NCBI RefSeq assembly: GCF_002245355.1
Contig: NZ_NOWF01000001.1
Span: 496,001 to 560,000, forward strand
DNA from: Paludifilum halophilum
GTDB taxonomy: Bacteria; Bacillota; Bacilli; Thermoactinomycetales; DSM-45169
Direction of reading: 5' to 3'
Length of the DNA stretch: 64,000 nucleotides
In this document: piece after piece, positions 17,643 through 25,572 of the stretch
Numbering within the stretch: position 1 is the first letter of the stretch
Layout: each line of letters begins with the position of its first letter
Program-made: the position numbers and the translations under genes
Notes under the pieces: generated by a model
Database searches by the model: none
What the model was told of the DNA's origin: nothing
What the model saw: the letters and a program-made list of their open reading frames with translations, nothing else

Positions 17643-17784
17643 ACAAGCCTTCCCTCCAGATCTTCTTCTTCGCACCCCATACGGCGACACCGTTCAGAAC
17701 GGATCATAAATACCATAGTATCTTCATCCTAGACATCCCCAGGGTAAAAATCAAGGAATTTCGACAAACTCAACTCTAAGCATA

Positions 17785-17827
17785 CGAAAGATCCGTCGTC
17801 CCCCGAAAGGGGAAAACGGATCTTTCA
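17785..17827 (-). terminator. Terminator of the SDR gene
   Basis: Long arms GAAAGATCCGT/ACGGATCTTTC with an internal CCCC-gaaa-GGGG hairpin, just after the SDR stop at 17838. Confidence 0.7.
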
Positions 17828-17837
17828 GCTGGAGGAA

Positions 17838-18584
17838 TCAAGATTCCTTTCGATTGGTCGGCCGCACGATCACTTCATTCACATTGACATTCTCCGGCTG
17901 GCTGACGGCGTAAAGAATCGAACGGGCGATATCCTCCGACTCCAAGGCCTTTAATTCCTGTTTGGAAAACTTATCGGTTACCGCCCGGTCGGTAATATGA
18001 TCGGTCAGTTCTGTAGCCACCGCTCCGGGGGAGATATTGGTGACCCGGATCCCGGAACGGGACAGCTCCTTTTCAATCCCCATGGAGAACGCCCGAACGG
18101 CATATTTAGTGGCACAGTAGACGGCGGAGGAGGGAAAGACTTCATGGCCGGCGACAGAAGAGATATTGACGATATGTCCGGAGCCCCTTTTGAGCATTCC
18201 CGGGAGCGCCGCGTGAACGCCAAAGAGAACTCCTTTCACATTGACGTCCACCATCTGTTCCCATTCGTCCACATGGTCGTTTTCCAGAAATGAAAGAAGC
18301 ATAACCCCGGCATTGTTCACCAGAATATCGACGGACCCGGTCGATTCCTCAGCACGGTGCATCAACGCCTCCACTTGTTCGCGCTTGGTTACGTCCGTCG
18401 GTACGGTCAATACATCGGCAGACGTTTTGGATTGGATCCTGGAAGCCAATTGCTCTAACCGATCTTCCCGACGCGCCGCCAAAACGACTGTAGCTCCCGC
18501 TTGGGCCAGGTGAAGAGCCGTCGCCTCTCCGATTCCGCTGCTGGCTCCGGTAATAACCGCCGTTTTTCCTTTCAGTTCAGCCAT
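17838..18584 (-). CDS. Short-chain dehydrogenase/reductase (classical SDR)
   Basis: A 248-residue classical SDR. It shows the TGASSGIG nucleotide-binding loop (13-20), NNAG (90-93), the catalytic Ser in NISSVAG, YxxxK as YCATK, and the SPGAVATEL segment. An Arg-rich AARREDR after beta-2 suggests NADP(H). This subgroup (YdaD/YdfG-like) acts on small hydroxy acids or alcohols; the substrate cannot be told. ACAGGAGGAATGTTCT precedes the ATG. It sits between mrfA and pseudokinase 2 but has its own terminator, so linkage to the repair genes is doubtful. Confidence 0.9.
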   Translation of the reverse strand: MAELKGKTAVITGASSGIGEATALHLAQAGATVVLAARREDRLEQLASRIQSKTSADVLTVPTDVTKREQVEALMHRAEESTGSVDILVNNAGVMLLSFLENDHVDEWEQMVDVNVKGVLFGVHAALPGMLKRGSGHIVNISSVAGHEVFPSSAVYCATKYAVRAFSMGIEKELSRSGIRVTNISPGAVATELTDHITDRAVTDKFSKQELKALESEDIARSILYAVSQPENVNVNEVIVRPTNRKES

Positions 18585-18701
18585 AGAACATTCCTCCTGT
18601 TATGGGTGGTCTGTAGGGCATGTCTGATCATCAATGACCGCGATTGGGGGGAGGGCCGATTCCGACTCTGCAACGAGTTATCCTTCCGCAATGCCAAGCG
18701 G

Positions 18702-18776
18702 TCCGCGACCTTTTCTCCGGACCGAATCAGCATTCATTCAGGAAAAGCAAGGGCGGCCGCTAAAGGGGTCGGTCCG
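18702..18776 (+). repeat. Interspersed repeat copy A (structured)
   Basis: The 47-base core 18702-18748 is repeated, inverted, at 49794-49839 with about five differences and one gap. Arms CGGACCGA (18718-18725) and TCGGTCCG (18769-18776) form a perfect 8-bp stem around a 43-base loop. In copy B the stem is conserved with a matched G-C to A-T change, but the loop is 21 bases shorter. It lies in the 200-base spacer between the SDR gene and mrfA. Any reading frames across it are judged spurious. Confidence 0.65.
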
Positions 18777-18785
18777 TGAACCTTC

Positions 18786-21041
18786 TCATTCCGCCTGTTT
18801 CATCATCGCTTCGATTAAAGAGAGTGTGATCCCTTTTCCCCCGGTTCCTGTCTCAACAGCGGGTCCGACACACGATGGGCATCCATCTTCGCAGGTGCAG
18901 TTTCGGATATGGGATCGGGATGTAAAGAGAAGCTCTTCGTGCAACTCGTACAACTTCTCACTGAGTCCTACGCCTCCAGGGTATTTGTCATAAATGAAAA
19001 CCGTCGGTTTTTTGGAGTGAATGGCTTTCACCTGGGCGCTTACGCCCAAATCCCCGGGATCGCACATCAGGTACAAAGGGGCCAACTGGGATAAAACATG
19101 GCTCAAACCGATCAGCCCCGATTGAAGCTGTTCTTCGGTAAATCCGGAAGCGACCGAATTCTCCACCGTCGCCCAATAGGCGGTGGTATGCATCTCCTCC
19201 TCCGGCAGGTGAACCGGCCCGGAACCGATGTTTTCATGGGTACCGAACTTAATCTTCTTAAAGATCGTGACCAGAGCATTCACCGTAACTTCACCGATCC
19301 CGCGGGAATGATTCGCCAAACATTCTTCCCGGTCCACCTCCAGCACCTTCAACTGGACCGCCAGGTTGGCGTCGGTATAGTAGTCCACATCCACCTTGCG
19401 GACATAGGCCTTTTTCTCTTCGTAATCCAGCTTTTCCACCTGGTATTGAGCCCCTTCGTGCAGATAGATCGCTTCTTCATGGATCAGCGTTGGTGCGCTG
19501 AACCGGTCCACTTCCCCCAACACCCGGTGCTGGCCGGTTTGACTGATGTCAACGATGACGAAATTCTCCTGAGCTGCGGAGCGAAGACTGATCTCCTTGG
19601 CGGGAAAAGATTGATCCATCCAATACCAACGCTCTCCGGCCCGGTGCAGAATCCGTTCCTCCGCCAGGAAATCGAGGATTTCCTCGGTCGTGGCGACACC
19701 GAATGTTTCTCCTTTTTCAAAGGGAAGCTCATAGGCGGCACATTTCATATGATGGACCAGGATCACCAGGTTATCCGGCTGAATCAGGGCGTTTTCCGGT
19801 GTTTGACGGAGAAAATAGTTCGGATGCTCAATGACATACTGGTCCAACGGACTACTGGAGGCTACTAGAAAGGTAATGGAAGATCCCTGGCGCCGTCCAG
19901 CCCGACCCGCCTGTTGCCAAGTGCTGGCGATCGTTCCGGGATAGCCGCAGATCACGCAGGCCTCCAAGGCACCGATATCGATTCCCAATTCCAGGGCATT
20001 GGTACTGACCACTCCGCGGATCTCCCCGCGGCGAAGCCCCTGTTCGATCGCACGGCGCTGAGTCGGCAGATAGCCGCCTCGGTATCCGCGAATCCCTTCA
20101 GGCAACACATGGGACAGGTAGGTCAACAATACTTCTACCCTCACTCGGCTCCGGGCAAACACGATCGTCTGTACATCATTGGCGATCAATTCCTCCGCCA
20201 GCTTTCTCGCTTCCAGAAGACTGCTTTTCCGGATCCCCAAAGCCTGATTCACCACCGGCGGATTATAAAAGACAAAATGCTTCTCATCGGATGGAGCACC
20301 GTTGTTATCGACCAGGGAGACAGGAACTCCCGTCAATTTTTCCGCAAACGCCTTCGGATTGGCAATCGTTGCCGAGGAGAGGATGAACCGGGGATCCGAT
20401 CCGTAATGGCGGCATATCCGTTGCAGACGGCGAAGCACGTTGGCGAAGTGGCTTCCGAAAACGCCCCGATATGAATGGAGTTCGTCGATCACAATGTGGC
20501 GCAGATTTTCAAACAGCTGAATCCATTTGGTATGGTGAGGCAACACCGCCTGGTGCAACATATCCGGATTGGTGACGACAATTTGTCCCGCCCGGCGAAT
20601 CGCCTTTCTGGCGGAGGCAGGAGTATCCCCGTCATAGGTAAAACCTTTGATATCGGCTTCCAACTCCTCCATCCACCAGTTGAGTTCCGATAATTGATCA
20701 TAGGCCAGCGCCTTGGTCGGAAAGATATAGAGGGCGCGGGCGGCGGGCTCGTTCAAAAGGGTATGTAGGACCGGAAGATTATAACAAAGCGTTTTTCCCG
20801 AAGCCGTCGGCGTCACCGTAACCACATTTTCCCCCTTCAGTACCTTCTCCACCGCCTCCGCCTGATGAGTGTACAATGCCTCGATTCCCCGATCCCGGAG
20901 ATTTTTTACCAGATCCGGATGCAATTCCTCCGGAAAAGAAGCGTAACGGGCCGGACGGGCCGGTATCACCTCCCAGTTTGTTACATTTCGGCGGATATCT
21001 GCACGGCTTTTCATATGGTCGATCAGCATCCCGATATTCAT
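18786..21041 (-). CDS. mrfA: MrfA-like (YprA) DEAD/DEAH-box DNA helicase
   Basis: At 751 residues it has the length of B. subtilis YprA. Superfamily 2 motifs: Q-motif region THQAEAV, Walker A TPTASGKT, DELHSYRG (Walker B), SSATIANP and QQAGRAGRRQ. The C-terminal DUF1998/MZB region carries the four-cysteine zinc cluster CTCEDGCPSC. MrfA translocates 3'-5' on DNA and with MrfB excises bulky lesions such as mitomycin C adducts. The start is ATG 21041 after AGGAGGGAGGGGAAGGG; an upstream in-frame ATG at 21104 is rejected. The proBA terminator lies just upstream, so it is transcribed separately. Confidence 0.92.
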   Translation of the reverse strand: MNIGMLIDHMKSRADIRRNVTNWEVIPARPARYASFPEELHPDLVKNLRDRGIEALYTHQAEAVEKVLKGENVVTVTPTASGKTLCYNLPVLHTLLNEPAARALYIFPTKALAYDQLSELNWWMEELEADIKGFTYDGDTPASARKAIRRAGQIVVTNPDMLHQAVLPHHTKWIQLFENLRHIVIDELHSYRGVFGSHFANVLRRLQRICRHYGSDPRFILSSATIANPKAFAEKLTGVPVSLVDNNGAPSDEKHFVFYNPPVVNQALGIRKSSLLEARKLAEELIANDVQTIVFARSRVRVEVLLTYLSHVLPEGIRGYRGGYLPTQRRAIEQGLRRGEIRGVVSTNALELGIDIGALEACVICGYPGTIASTWQQAGRAGRRQGSSITFLVASSSPLDQYVIEHPNYFLRQTPENALIQPDNLVILVHHMKCAAYELPFEKGETFGVATTEEILDFLAEERILHRAGERWYWMDQSFPAKEISLRSAAQENFVIVDISQTGQHRVLGEVDRFSAPTLIHEEAIYLHEGAQYQVEKLDYEEKKAYVRKVDVDYYTDANLAVQLKVLEVDREECLANHSRGIGEVTVNALVTIFKKIKFGTHENIGSGPVHLPEEEMHTTAYWATVENSVASGFTEEQLQSGLIGLSHVLSQLAPLYLMCDPGDLGVSAQVKAIHSKKPTVFIYDKYPGGVGLSEKLYELHEELLFTSRSHIRNCTCEDGCPSCVGPAVETGTGGKGITLSLIEAMMKQAE

Positions 21042-21102
21042 CCCTTCCCCTCCCTCCTGATCCGCAGGATACCGAAAGGACGTTCGTAAATCAAGAGTAA
21101 AC

Positions 21103-21133
21103 AAAAAGTGCCCGACACATTACCAGCCGGGCA
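21103..21133 (-). terminator. Terminator of the proBA operon
   Basis: Arms GCCCG/CGGGC with a 12-13-base loop, followed on the minus strand by ACTTTTTG. Confidence 0.65.
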
Positions 21134-21186
21134 GACGTATAGCCAAAACGGTAACTGCAATCCGATCCTGTCTTTCCCGTTCTTCC

Positions 21187-22437
21187 TCAGCGAACCTGCC
21201 CGGTTCCGTGGATCCGATATTGGTAGGATGTGAGTTCAGTGACCCCCATCGGGCCCCGGGCGTGAAGCTTCTGGGTACTGATTCCGATTTCCGCTCCGAA
21301 GCCGAACTGGGAACCATCCGTAAACCGGGTGGAGGCATTGTGATAAACGGCGGCGGCCTCCACCCCCCGCATAAATGTACGGGCGGCCGTGTCATCTTCG
21401 GTAATGATCGCTTCGGAATGGCGGCTCCCGTATCGATCGATATGTTCCACGGCATCCTCCAGAGAATCGACAATCCGAAAGGGTAAAACGAGGTCCAAAA
21501 ATTCCGTCTCCCAGTCCTCCTCCCCAGCCTCATCCGCTTGAGGAAAGAGGGCCCGCGTCCTGGAACATCCCTTCACTTGCACTCCTTGTTGACGAAGCTT
21601 TTCACAGAGAGAGGGCAGGTGCTTTTCCGCCCAAACCCTGTGAACCAACAGGGTCTCCACGGCATTGCACACCGCGGGACGATCCGTTTTTGCATTGATG
21701 ACGATTTCCTCCGCCATCGCCGACTTCGCTGACCGATCCACGTAAATATGACAATTCCCCACCCCCGTTTCCAGCACCGGAACTGTCGATTCCCGAACCA
21801 CCCTCCGGATGAGTCCGGCTCCTCCTCGAGGGATGATCACATCGATCCATCCATTCATGGTGATCAACTCGTGAACGGCTTGACGGTCCGGATCCTCCAC
21901 TAGCTGCACCGCTTCTTCAGGAAGAGACGTACCGGCCAAAGCCCGATGCAGAGCCTCCGTCAGAGCCCGGTTGGTGCGAGATGCGGAGGAACTGCCCCGG
22001 AGGACGACAGCGTTTCCCGCTTTCAGAGCGAGACCCGCCGCATCCACTGTCACATTGGGACGGGCCTCATAAATCATTCCGATCACACCCAGAGGCACCC
22101 GGACCTTTTCGATCCGGAGTCCGTCTTCGCGCCGCCGAGAATCGAGGATCTCCCCGACGGGATCCGGCATTCGGCGAAGCTGGCACAACCCCTCCCCCAT
22201 TTCTTCCAGCCGTTTCCTGGTTAATCGGAGTCGATCCATCAGCGCCGGGGGAAGACCCGCTTTTTCTCCCTGCAGCAAATCGGTCTCGTTTGCTGAAAAA
22301 ATCCGGTCCCGATGACGAATCAACGCCGTTGCCATCGCCTCAAGCGCTTCGTTCTTCTTCTCTTCCTCTGCAACAGCCAGTTTTTTAGCCGCCATCCGAG
22401 CCGTTTTCGCCTTCCGCCGTACCTCGGACCCGCTCAT
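21187..22437 (-). CDS. proA: Glutamate-5-semialdehyde dehydrogenase (gamma-glutamyl phosphate reductase) ProA
   Basis: At 416 residues it has the standard ProA length. It shows the family run PLGVIGMIYEARPNVTVDA, the cofactor region RGSSSASRTN, and GGAGLIRRVV. The catalytic Cys is in DRPAVCNAVETLLVH, and HARGPMGVTELTSYQY is near the end. It reduces gamma-glutamyl phosphate to glutamate-5-semialdehyde with NADPH, the second step of proline synthesis. The start is ATG 22437 after GGGAGCTG. It follows proB by 76 bases in one operon under the proline T-box. Confidence 0.97.
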   Translation of the reverse strand: MSGSEVRRKAKTARMAAKKLAVAEEEKKNEALEAMATALIRHRDRIFSANETDLLQGEKAGLPPALMDRLRLTRKRLEEMGEGLCQLRRMPDPVGEILDSRRREDGLRIEKVRVPLGVIGMIYEARPNVTVDAAGLALKAGNAVVLRGSSSASRTNRALTEALHRALAGTSLPEEAVQLVEDPDRQAVHELITMNGWIDVIIPRGGAGLIRRVVRESTVPVLETGVGNCHIYVDRSAKSAMAEEIVINAKTDRPAVCNAVETLLVHRVWAEKHLPSLCEKLRQQGVQVKGCSRTRALFPQADEAGEEDWETEFLDLVLPFRIVDSLEDAVEHIDRYGSRHSEAIITEDDTAARTFMRGVEAAAVYHNASTRFTDGSQFGFGAEIGISTQKLHARGPMGVTELTSYQYRIHGTGQVR

Positions 22438-22513
22438 TTTTTCAGCTCCCTTCATTCCCTTTTTCGAAACTTGATCTGTTTTTCTGAATTGGAACAACCT
22501 TCTCAGAGAGGGA

Positions 22514-23635
22514 CTAACTTTCTTCGACAGCCGTCACCGCCACCCAGTCATCCCGATGGATCACTTCCTCCGGAGATCCGGGCTGAACCGCCTGTACCTC
22601 TGATGATTTCCACCCTTTTACCCGATCCAGAAAATCGGCGGAATACCGAACGACCCCCCTGCCGATGGACCGCCCCAGAGAATCCGTCACACTGACGATT
22701 TCCCCTTCCTCAAACCGGCCTTTCACCTTCACCACTCCACAGGGCAATAGACTCCCTCCTTTCCGAAGCAGTGCACAAACCGCTCCCTCGTCCACCTCCA
22801 CTTGGCCCCCGGGGGCGGAGTGGACCGTGATCCACTGCACTTTTCGACTGACGTGCCCGGAGCTTCTGTCGATATAGGTCCCGCTTCCTTTCCCTTCAAT
22901 GGAACCTCGCATCCAATCCGACTTCCTTTTCGGGGTGCCGATATAGACCTGAACCCCCGTTTCCGCCGCCCGCTTGGCGGCCAACAGTTTCGAGCGCATC
23001 CCCCCGCTGCCAAGAGGATGTTTGCTATCGTTCAAATCGGCGATCAATCGGTCTTCCACCCGGGTGAGATGGGGAATAGAGCGGGCGGAAGGATTCCGGC
23101 GGGGGTCCTCGTTAAACAAGCCGTCCGTATTCGTCACCAAGAGCAGCCAGTCGGCTTGCAACAGCCCTGCCACCAGGGCGGCCAGGGTATCGTTGTCCCC
23201 CCAGCGGATCTCCTCCACGGAGACCGAATCATTCTCGTTGATGACAGGGACCCCTCCCTTATCCAGCAGGAAATTGAGGGTGTTCAACGCGTTTAGATAC
23301 CGTCTCCGATGGTCAAAATCGCTCCTGGTGAGCAACACTTGGGCACAGATTTCGCCGGCAGCCGCAAACTGCTCCCGATAGTACTGCACTAAAGCCCCCT
23401 GGCCTGCCGCCGCAGCCGCCTGTTTCCCGGCCAGCGTCCGGGGGCGCTCGGACAGCCCCAATTCGTGAAACCCGGCGGCGATCGCTCCTGACGATACCAG
23501 CACGACACGGGCCCCTCTGCGCTTAAGTTCAATGAGGGACCGAACGTGGTGCCGCAACCATCCTTGATCCAATCGCCCCCGACCATCCGTCAACGAAGAG
23601 GTTCCGATTTTCACGACGATGGTTTGTCGATCCAC
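22514..23635 (-). CDS. proB: Glutamate 5-kinase ProB
   Basis: A 373-residue amino-acid kinase followed by a PUA domain. Kinase motifs: VVKIGTSSLTD at the N terminus, LVSSGAIAAG, INENDSV, WGDNDTLAALVA and GSGGMRSKLLAAKRA. The PUA part covers roughly 280-360. It phosphorylates glutamate to start proline synthesis and is usually feedback-inhibited by proline. The start is GTG 23635 after CAGGAGGAGAGAAGC. An apparent upstream extension to 23728 would translate the T-box terminator and is rejected. Confidence 0.96.
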   Translation of the reverse strand: MDRQTIVVKIGTSSLTDGRGRLDQGWLRHHVRSLIELKRRGARVVLVSSGAIAAGFHELGLSERPRTLAGKQAAAAAGQGALVQYYREQFAAAGEICAQVLLTRSDFDHRRRYLNALNTLNFLLDKGGVPVINENDSVSVEEIRWGDNDTLAALVAGLLQADWLLLVTNTDGLFNEDPRRNPSARSIPHLTRVEDRLIADLNDSKHPLGSGGMRSKLLAAKRAAETGVQVYIGTPKRKSDWMRGSIEGKGSGTYIDRSSGHVSRKVQWITVHSAPGGQVEVDEGAVCALLRKGGSLLPCGVVKVKGRFEEGEIVSVTDSLGRSIGRGVVRYSADFLDRVKGWKSSEVQAVQPGSPEEVIHRDDWVAVTAVEES

Positions 23636-23639
23636 GCTT

Positions 23640-23935
23640 CTCTCCTCCTGTCTGCCTACAATAAAAAACCCTCCTCCGCCTTCAAGGACGAAAGAGGGTT
23701 TCTTCCGCGGTACCACCTTTGTTGACACACTTGTGCCCGCCTCATCGCAGCCGATCGCTGCTTTCCTTCCGATAACGGGAAGTCCGTTCCGGTTTTCGCC
23801 GGCCGCCTCGGGAGATGGGTTCAGACGTACATCCCGGCAAAACCTCTCAGCCTTCGGGTTTTGCTCTCTGCCCGGTAAGTAACGCCTTACTGGTCTCCGT
23901 CATCGCGTTTGACGCAATCTCACTGTTGGTTCGTA
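23640..23935 (-). ncRNA. T-box leader (proline specifier) of proBA
   Basis: The minus-strand leader contains the invariant T-box AAAGGTGGTACCGCG (plus coordinates about 23707-23721), which pairs with the uncharged tRNA acceptor end. A rho-independent terminator follows (arms AACCCTC.../GAGGGTT within 23662-23702). The specifier region TGAACCCATCTCCCGAG places CCC at 23817-23819 directly after GAA. A one-base register change gives CCA; both are proline codons. Uncharged tRNA-Pro should stabilise the antiterminator and turn on proBA, as known for Bacillus proBA. Confidence 0.9.
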
Positions 23936-23937
23936 TA

Positions 23938-23966
23938 ATTATGCAACGATCCTTCTAATCTGTCAA
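23938..23966 (-). promoter_or_regulatory. proBA promoter, embedded in the mtlD stop codon
   Basis: Consensus TTGACA (plus 23961-23966), 17 bases, then CATAAT (23938-23943). The -35 includes the TGA stop of mtlD (23963-23965), so the mtl and pro operons abut without a spacer. Confidence 0.8.
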
Positions 23967-25135
23967 CCCTTTAACCGGGCGACCATCTCCAACAGTTTGG
24001 CGTGTTGGTCGAGTACCAGCTCGACCAGCGGATGGTCGGAAGACAGTTGCGAGTAGGATCGCAACGCTCCCGATAAACCATCTTTCCGGATCGTTGCCTG
24101 CATCGCCGCCGTTTCTGGGTCTTCCCTCCAGTCATAGAGAAGGGCCGCCGCAACGGCGGAAGCCAGATGAACGGGTTGGACACCGCGGGATACCAGTTGG
24201 CGTGCAGGTCCTACCAGACGCTCTTCCGGACCCAGCTTCCGGATCGGAGTGCGGGCCACCCGGGTTACCCGGTCCGTGATATGGGGATTTTCAAACCGCC
24301 GGATCATCTTCCGTGTGTAACGACGGTGCTCCTCGGTTTCAAATCCGTGCTTTTCCGTCAACAGGCGTCCCGTTTCCTCCAGCACATACTCAACCTTGTT
24401 TCGGATCCAACCGTTTCCCATCGATTCCAGAACCGTTTTCATCCCGAGAGCATAACCGAAGTAGGCGGCGGCTGCATGGCCGGTGTTGACGGTATACAGC
24501 TTTCGCTCGATAAAAGCGTCCAGCTGATCAGTATAAAGGATTTCCTGTACGGGAGGAAGCTCTCCTTTGACAGCGGGCCGGTTCACCACCCACTCGAAGT
24601 ACGGCTCCACTTCCACCCGCAAGGAAACCGCCGCTTTCTGATCCGGCACAATCCGGTCCACAGCAGCATCGGGAAAACCGATCCACTCCCGCAGGTGACG
24701 CTGTTCCCCACTGTCGCAATGGCTTTCCACATACTCCTTCAGCGCGGAGGAAGCGCCGATCATGTTCTCGCAGGCGATGACATTGAGGGGGGTTGTCCCT
24801 TCCAAAGCCCGTTTCTTCAGCCCTTGGGACAACAGGGGAGTGATCGCCTTCAAGACGTCAGGGCCCACCGCCGTCGTTACCAGATCCGCTCGGGAGACCG
24901 CTTCGACCACCCGGTCCGGTTGGGTGCGGCTGTTAAGGGCTGTCACATCCCCAACTTCCACCGTCTCCGGCTGTTCCTCCAGGGAGACAACCTCGTAGGA
25001 TTGCCAGGTGCGGATCCGCTCCACCAGGGTATCGTCGATATCGACGAAACAAACCCGGTACCCGGCTCGGCTCAACAGGGCACCGATAAAGCCCCTTCCG
25101 ATGTTCCCCGCTCCAAAATGTACAGCCAGCATCAT
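23963..25135 (-). CDS. mtlD: Mannitol-1-phosphate 5-dehydrogenase
   Basis: At 390 residues it is in the family range. The N-terminal Rossmann motif is HFGAGNIGRGFIG. NVIACENMIGAS, DRIVPDQ and the catalytic Lys/His region VNTGHAAAAYFGYALG follow. It oxidises mannitol-1-phosphate, delivered by the PTS, to fructose-6-phosphate with NAD. It is the last gene of mtlA-mtlR-mtlF-mtlD. The ATG overlaps the mtlF stop (ATGA), giving translational coupling; a second ATG follows immediately. Confidence 0.96.
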   Translation of the reverse strand: MMLAVHFGAGNIGRGFIGALLSRAGYRVCFVDIDDTLVERIRTWQSYEVVSLEEQPETVEVGDVTALNSRTQPDRVVEAVSRADLVTTAVGPDVLKAITPLLSQGLKKRALEGTTPLNVIACENMIGASSALKEYVESHCDSGEQRHLREWIGFPDAAVDRIVPDQKAAVSLRVEVEPYFEWVVNRPAVKGELPPVQEILYTDQLDAFIERKLYTVNTGHAAAAYFGYALGMKTVLESMGNGWIRNKVEYVLEETGRLLTEKHGFETEEHRRYTRKMIRRFENPHITDRVTRVARTPIRKLGPEERLVGPARQLVSRGVQPVHLASAVAAALLYDWREDPETAAMQATIRKDGLSGALRSYSQLSSDHPLVELVLDQHAKLLEMVARLKG

Positions 25136-25569
25136 TCCACCCCGTCAAAACAAGCCATCAGCTGGTCTTTGGTGTTTGCGGTAACCATCTTTTGCACCTT
25201 TTCTTCTTCCGCACAGATCAACGCGATTTTAGATAGAATGTCGAGATGTTCGCCATCCTTTCCGGCGATTGCGATGACCATCCTGGCTGTTTGACCGTCT
25301 CCGAAGTCGACTCCCTCAGGAACCTGGATGACGGAGATGCCGGAAGTTTTGACGTACCGCTTCCCTTCCTCCGTCCCATGGGGGATCGCCACCTGATTGC
25401 CGATATACGTGGTTAATGTGCTTTCACGTTCCAACATTGCATCGATATACTCTTTCTCGATATAGCCGTTTTCCACGAGTAACCCGCCTGCGATCCGGAT
25501 CGCCTCCTCTTTGTCAGCGGGACGAACGTCCATTTGGATGTTGTTTGGATTAAAGATGTCGCTGTTCAA
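25132..25569 (-). CDS. mtlF: PTS mannitol-specific EIIA component
   Basis: A 145-residue EIIA domain. The phosphorylated His is in NQVAIPHGT (about residue 64). The GVDFGDGQ loop and the helix HLDILSKIALI are typical of mannitol/fructose-type EIIA. It relays phosphate from HPr to the EIIB domain of MtlA in the cytosol. It is a separate polypeptide, as in Bacillota with EIICB-type MtlA. It starts four bases after mtlR ends and overlaps mtlD. Confidence 0.95.
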   Translation of the reverse strand: MNSDIFNPNNIQMDVRPADKEEAIRIAGGLLVENGYIEKEYIDAMLERESTLTTYIGNQVAIPHGTEEGKRYVKTSGISVIQVPEGVDFGDGQTARMVIAIAGKDGEHLDILSKIALICAEEEKVQKMVTANTKDQLMACFDGVE

Positions 25570-25572
25570 CCT

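Noticed and set aside
18501-18779. Plus-strand frame over the SDR start and repeat copy A
   Set aside because: It overlaps the SDR gene antisense and shares only the repeat-derived stretch with the 49.5 kb frame; no coding evidence.
23635-23728. A longer ProB starting at 23728
   Set aside because: It would translate the T-box terminator stem; GTG 23635 has a strong ribosome site and fits family length.
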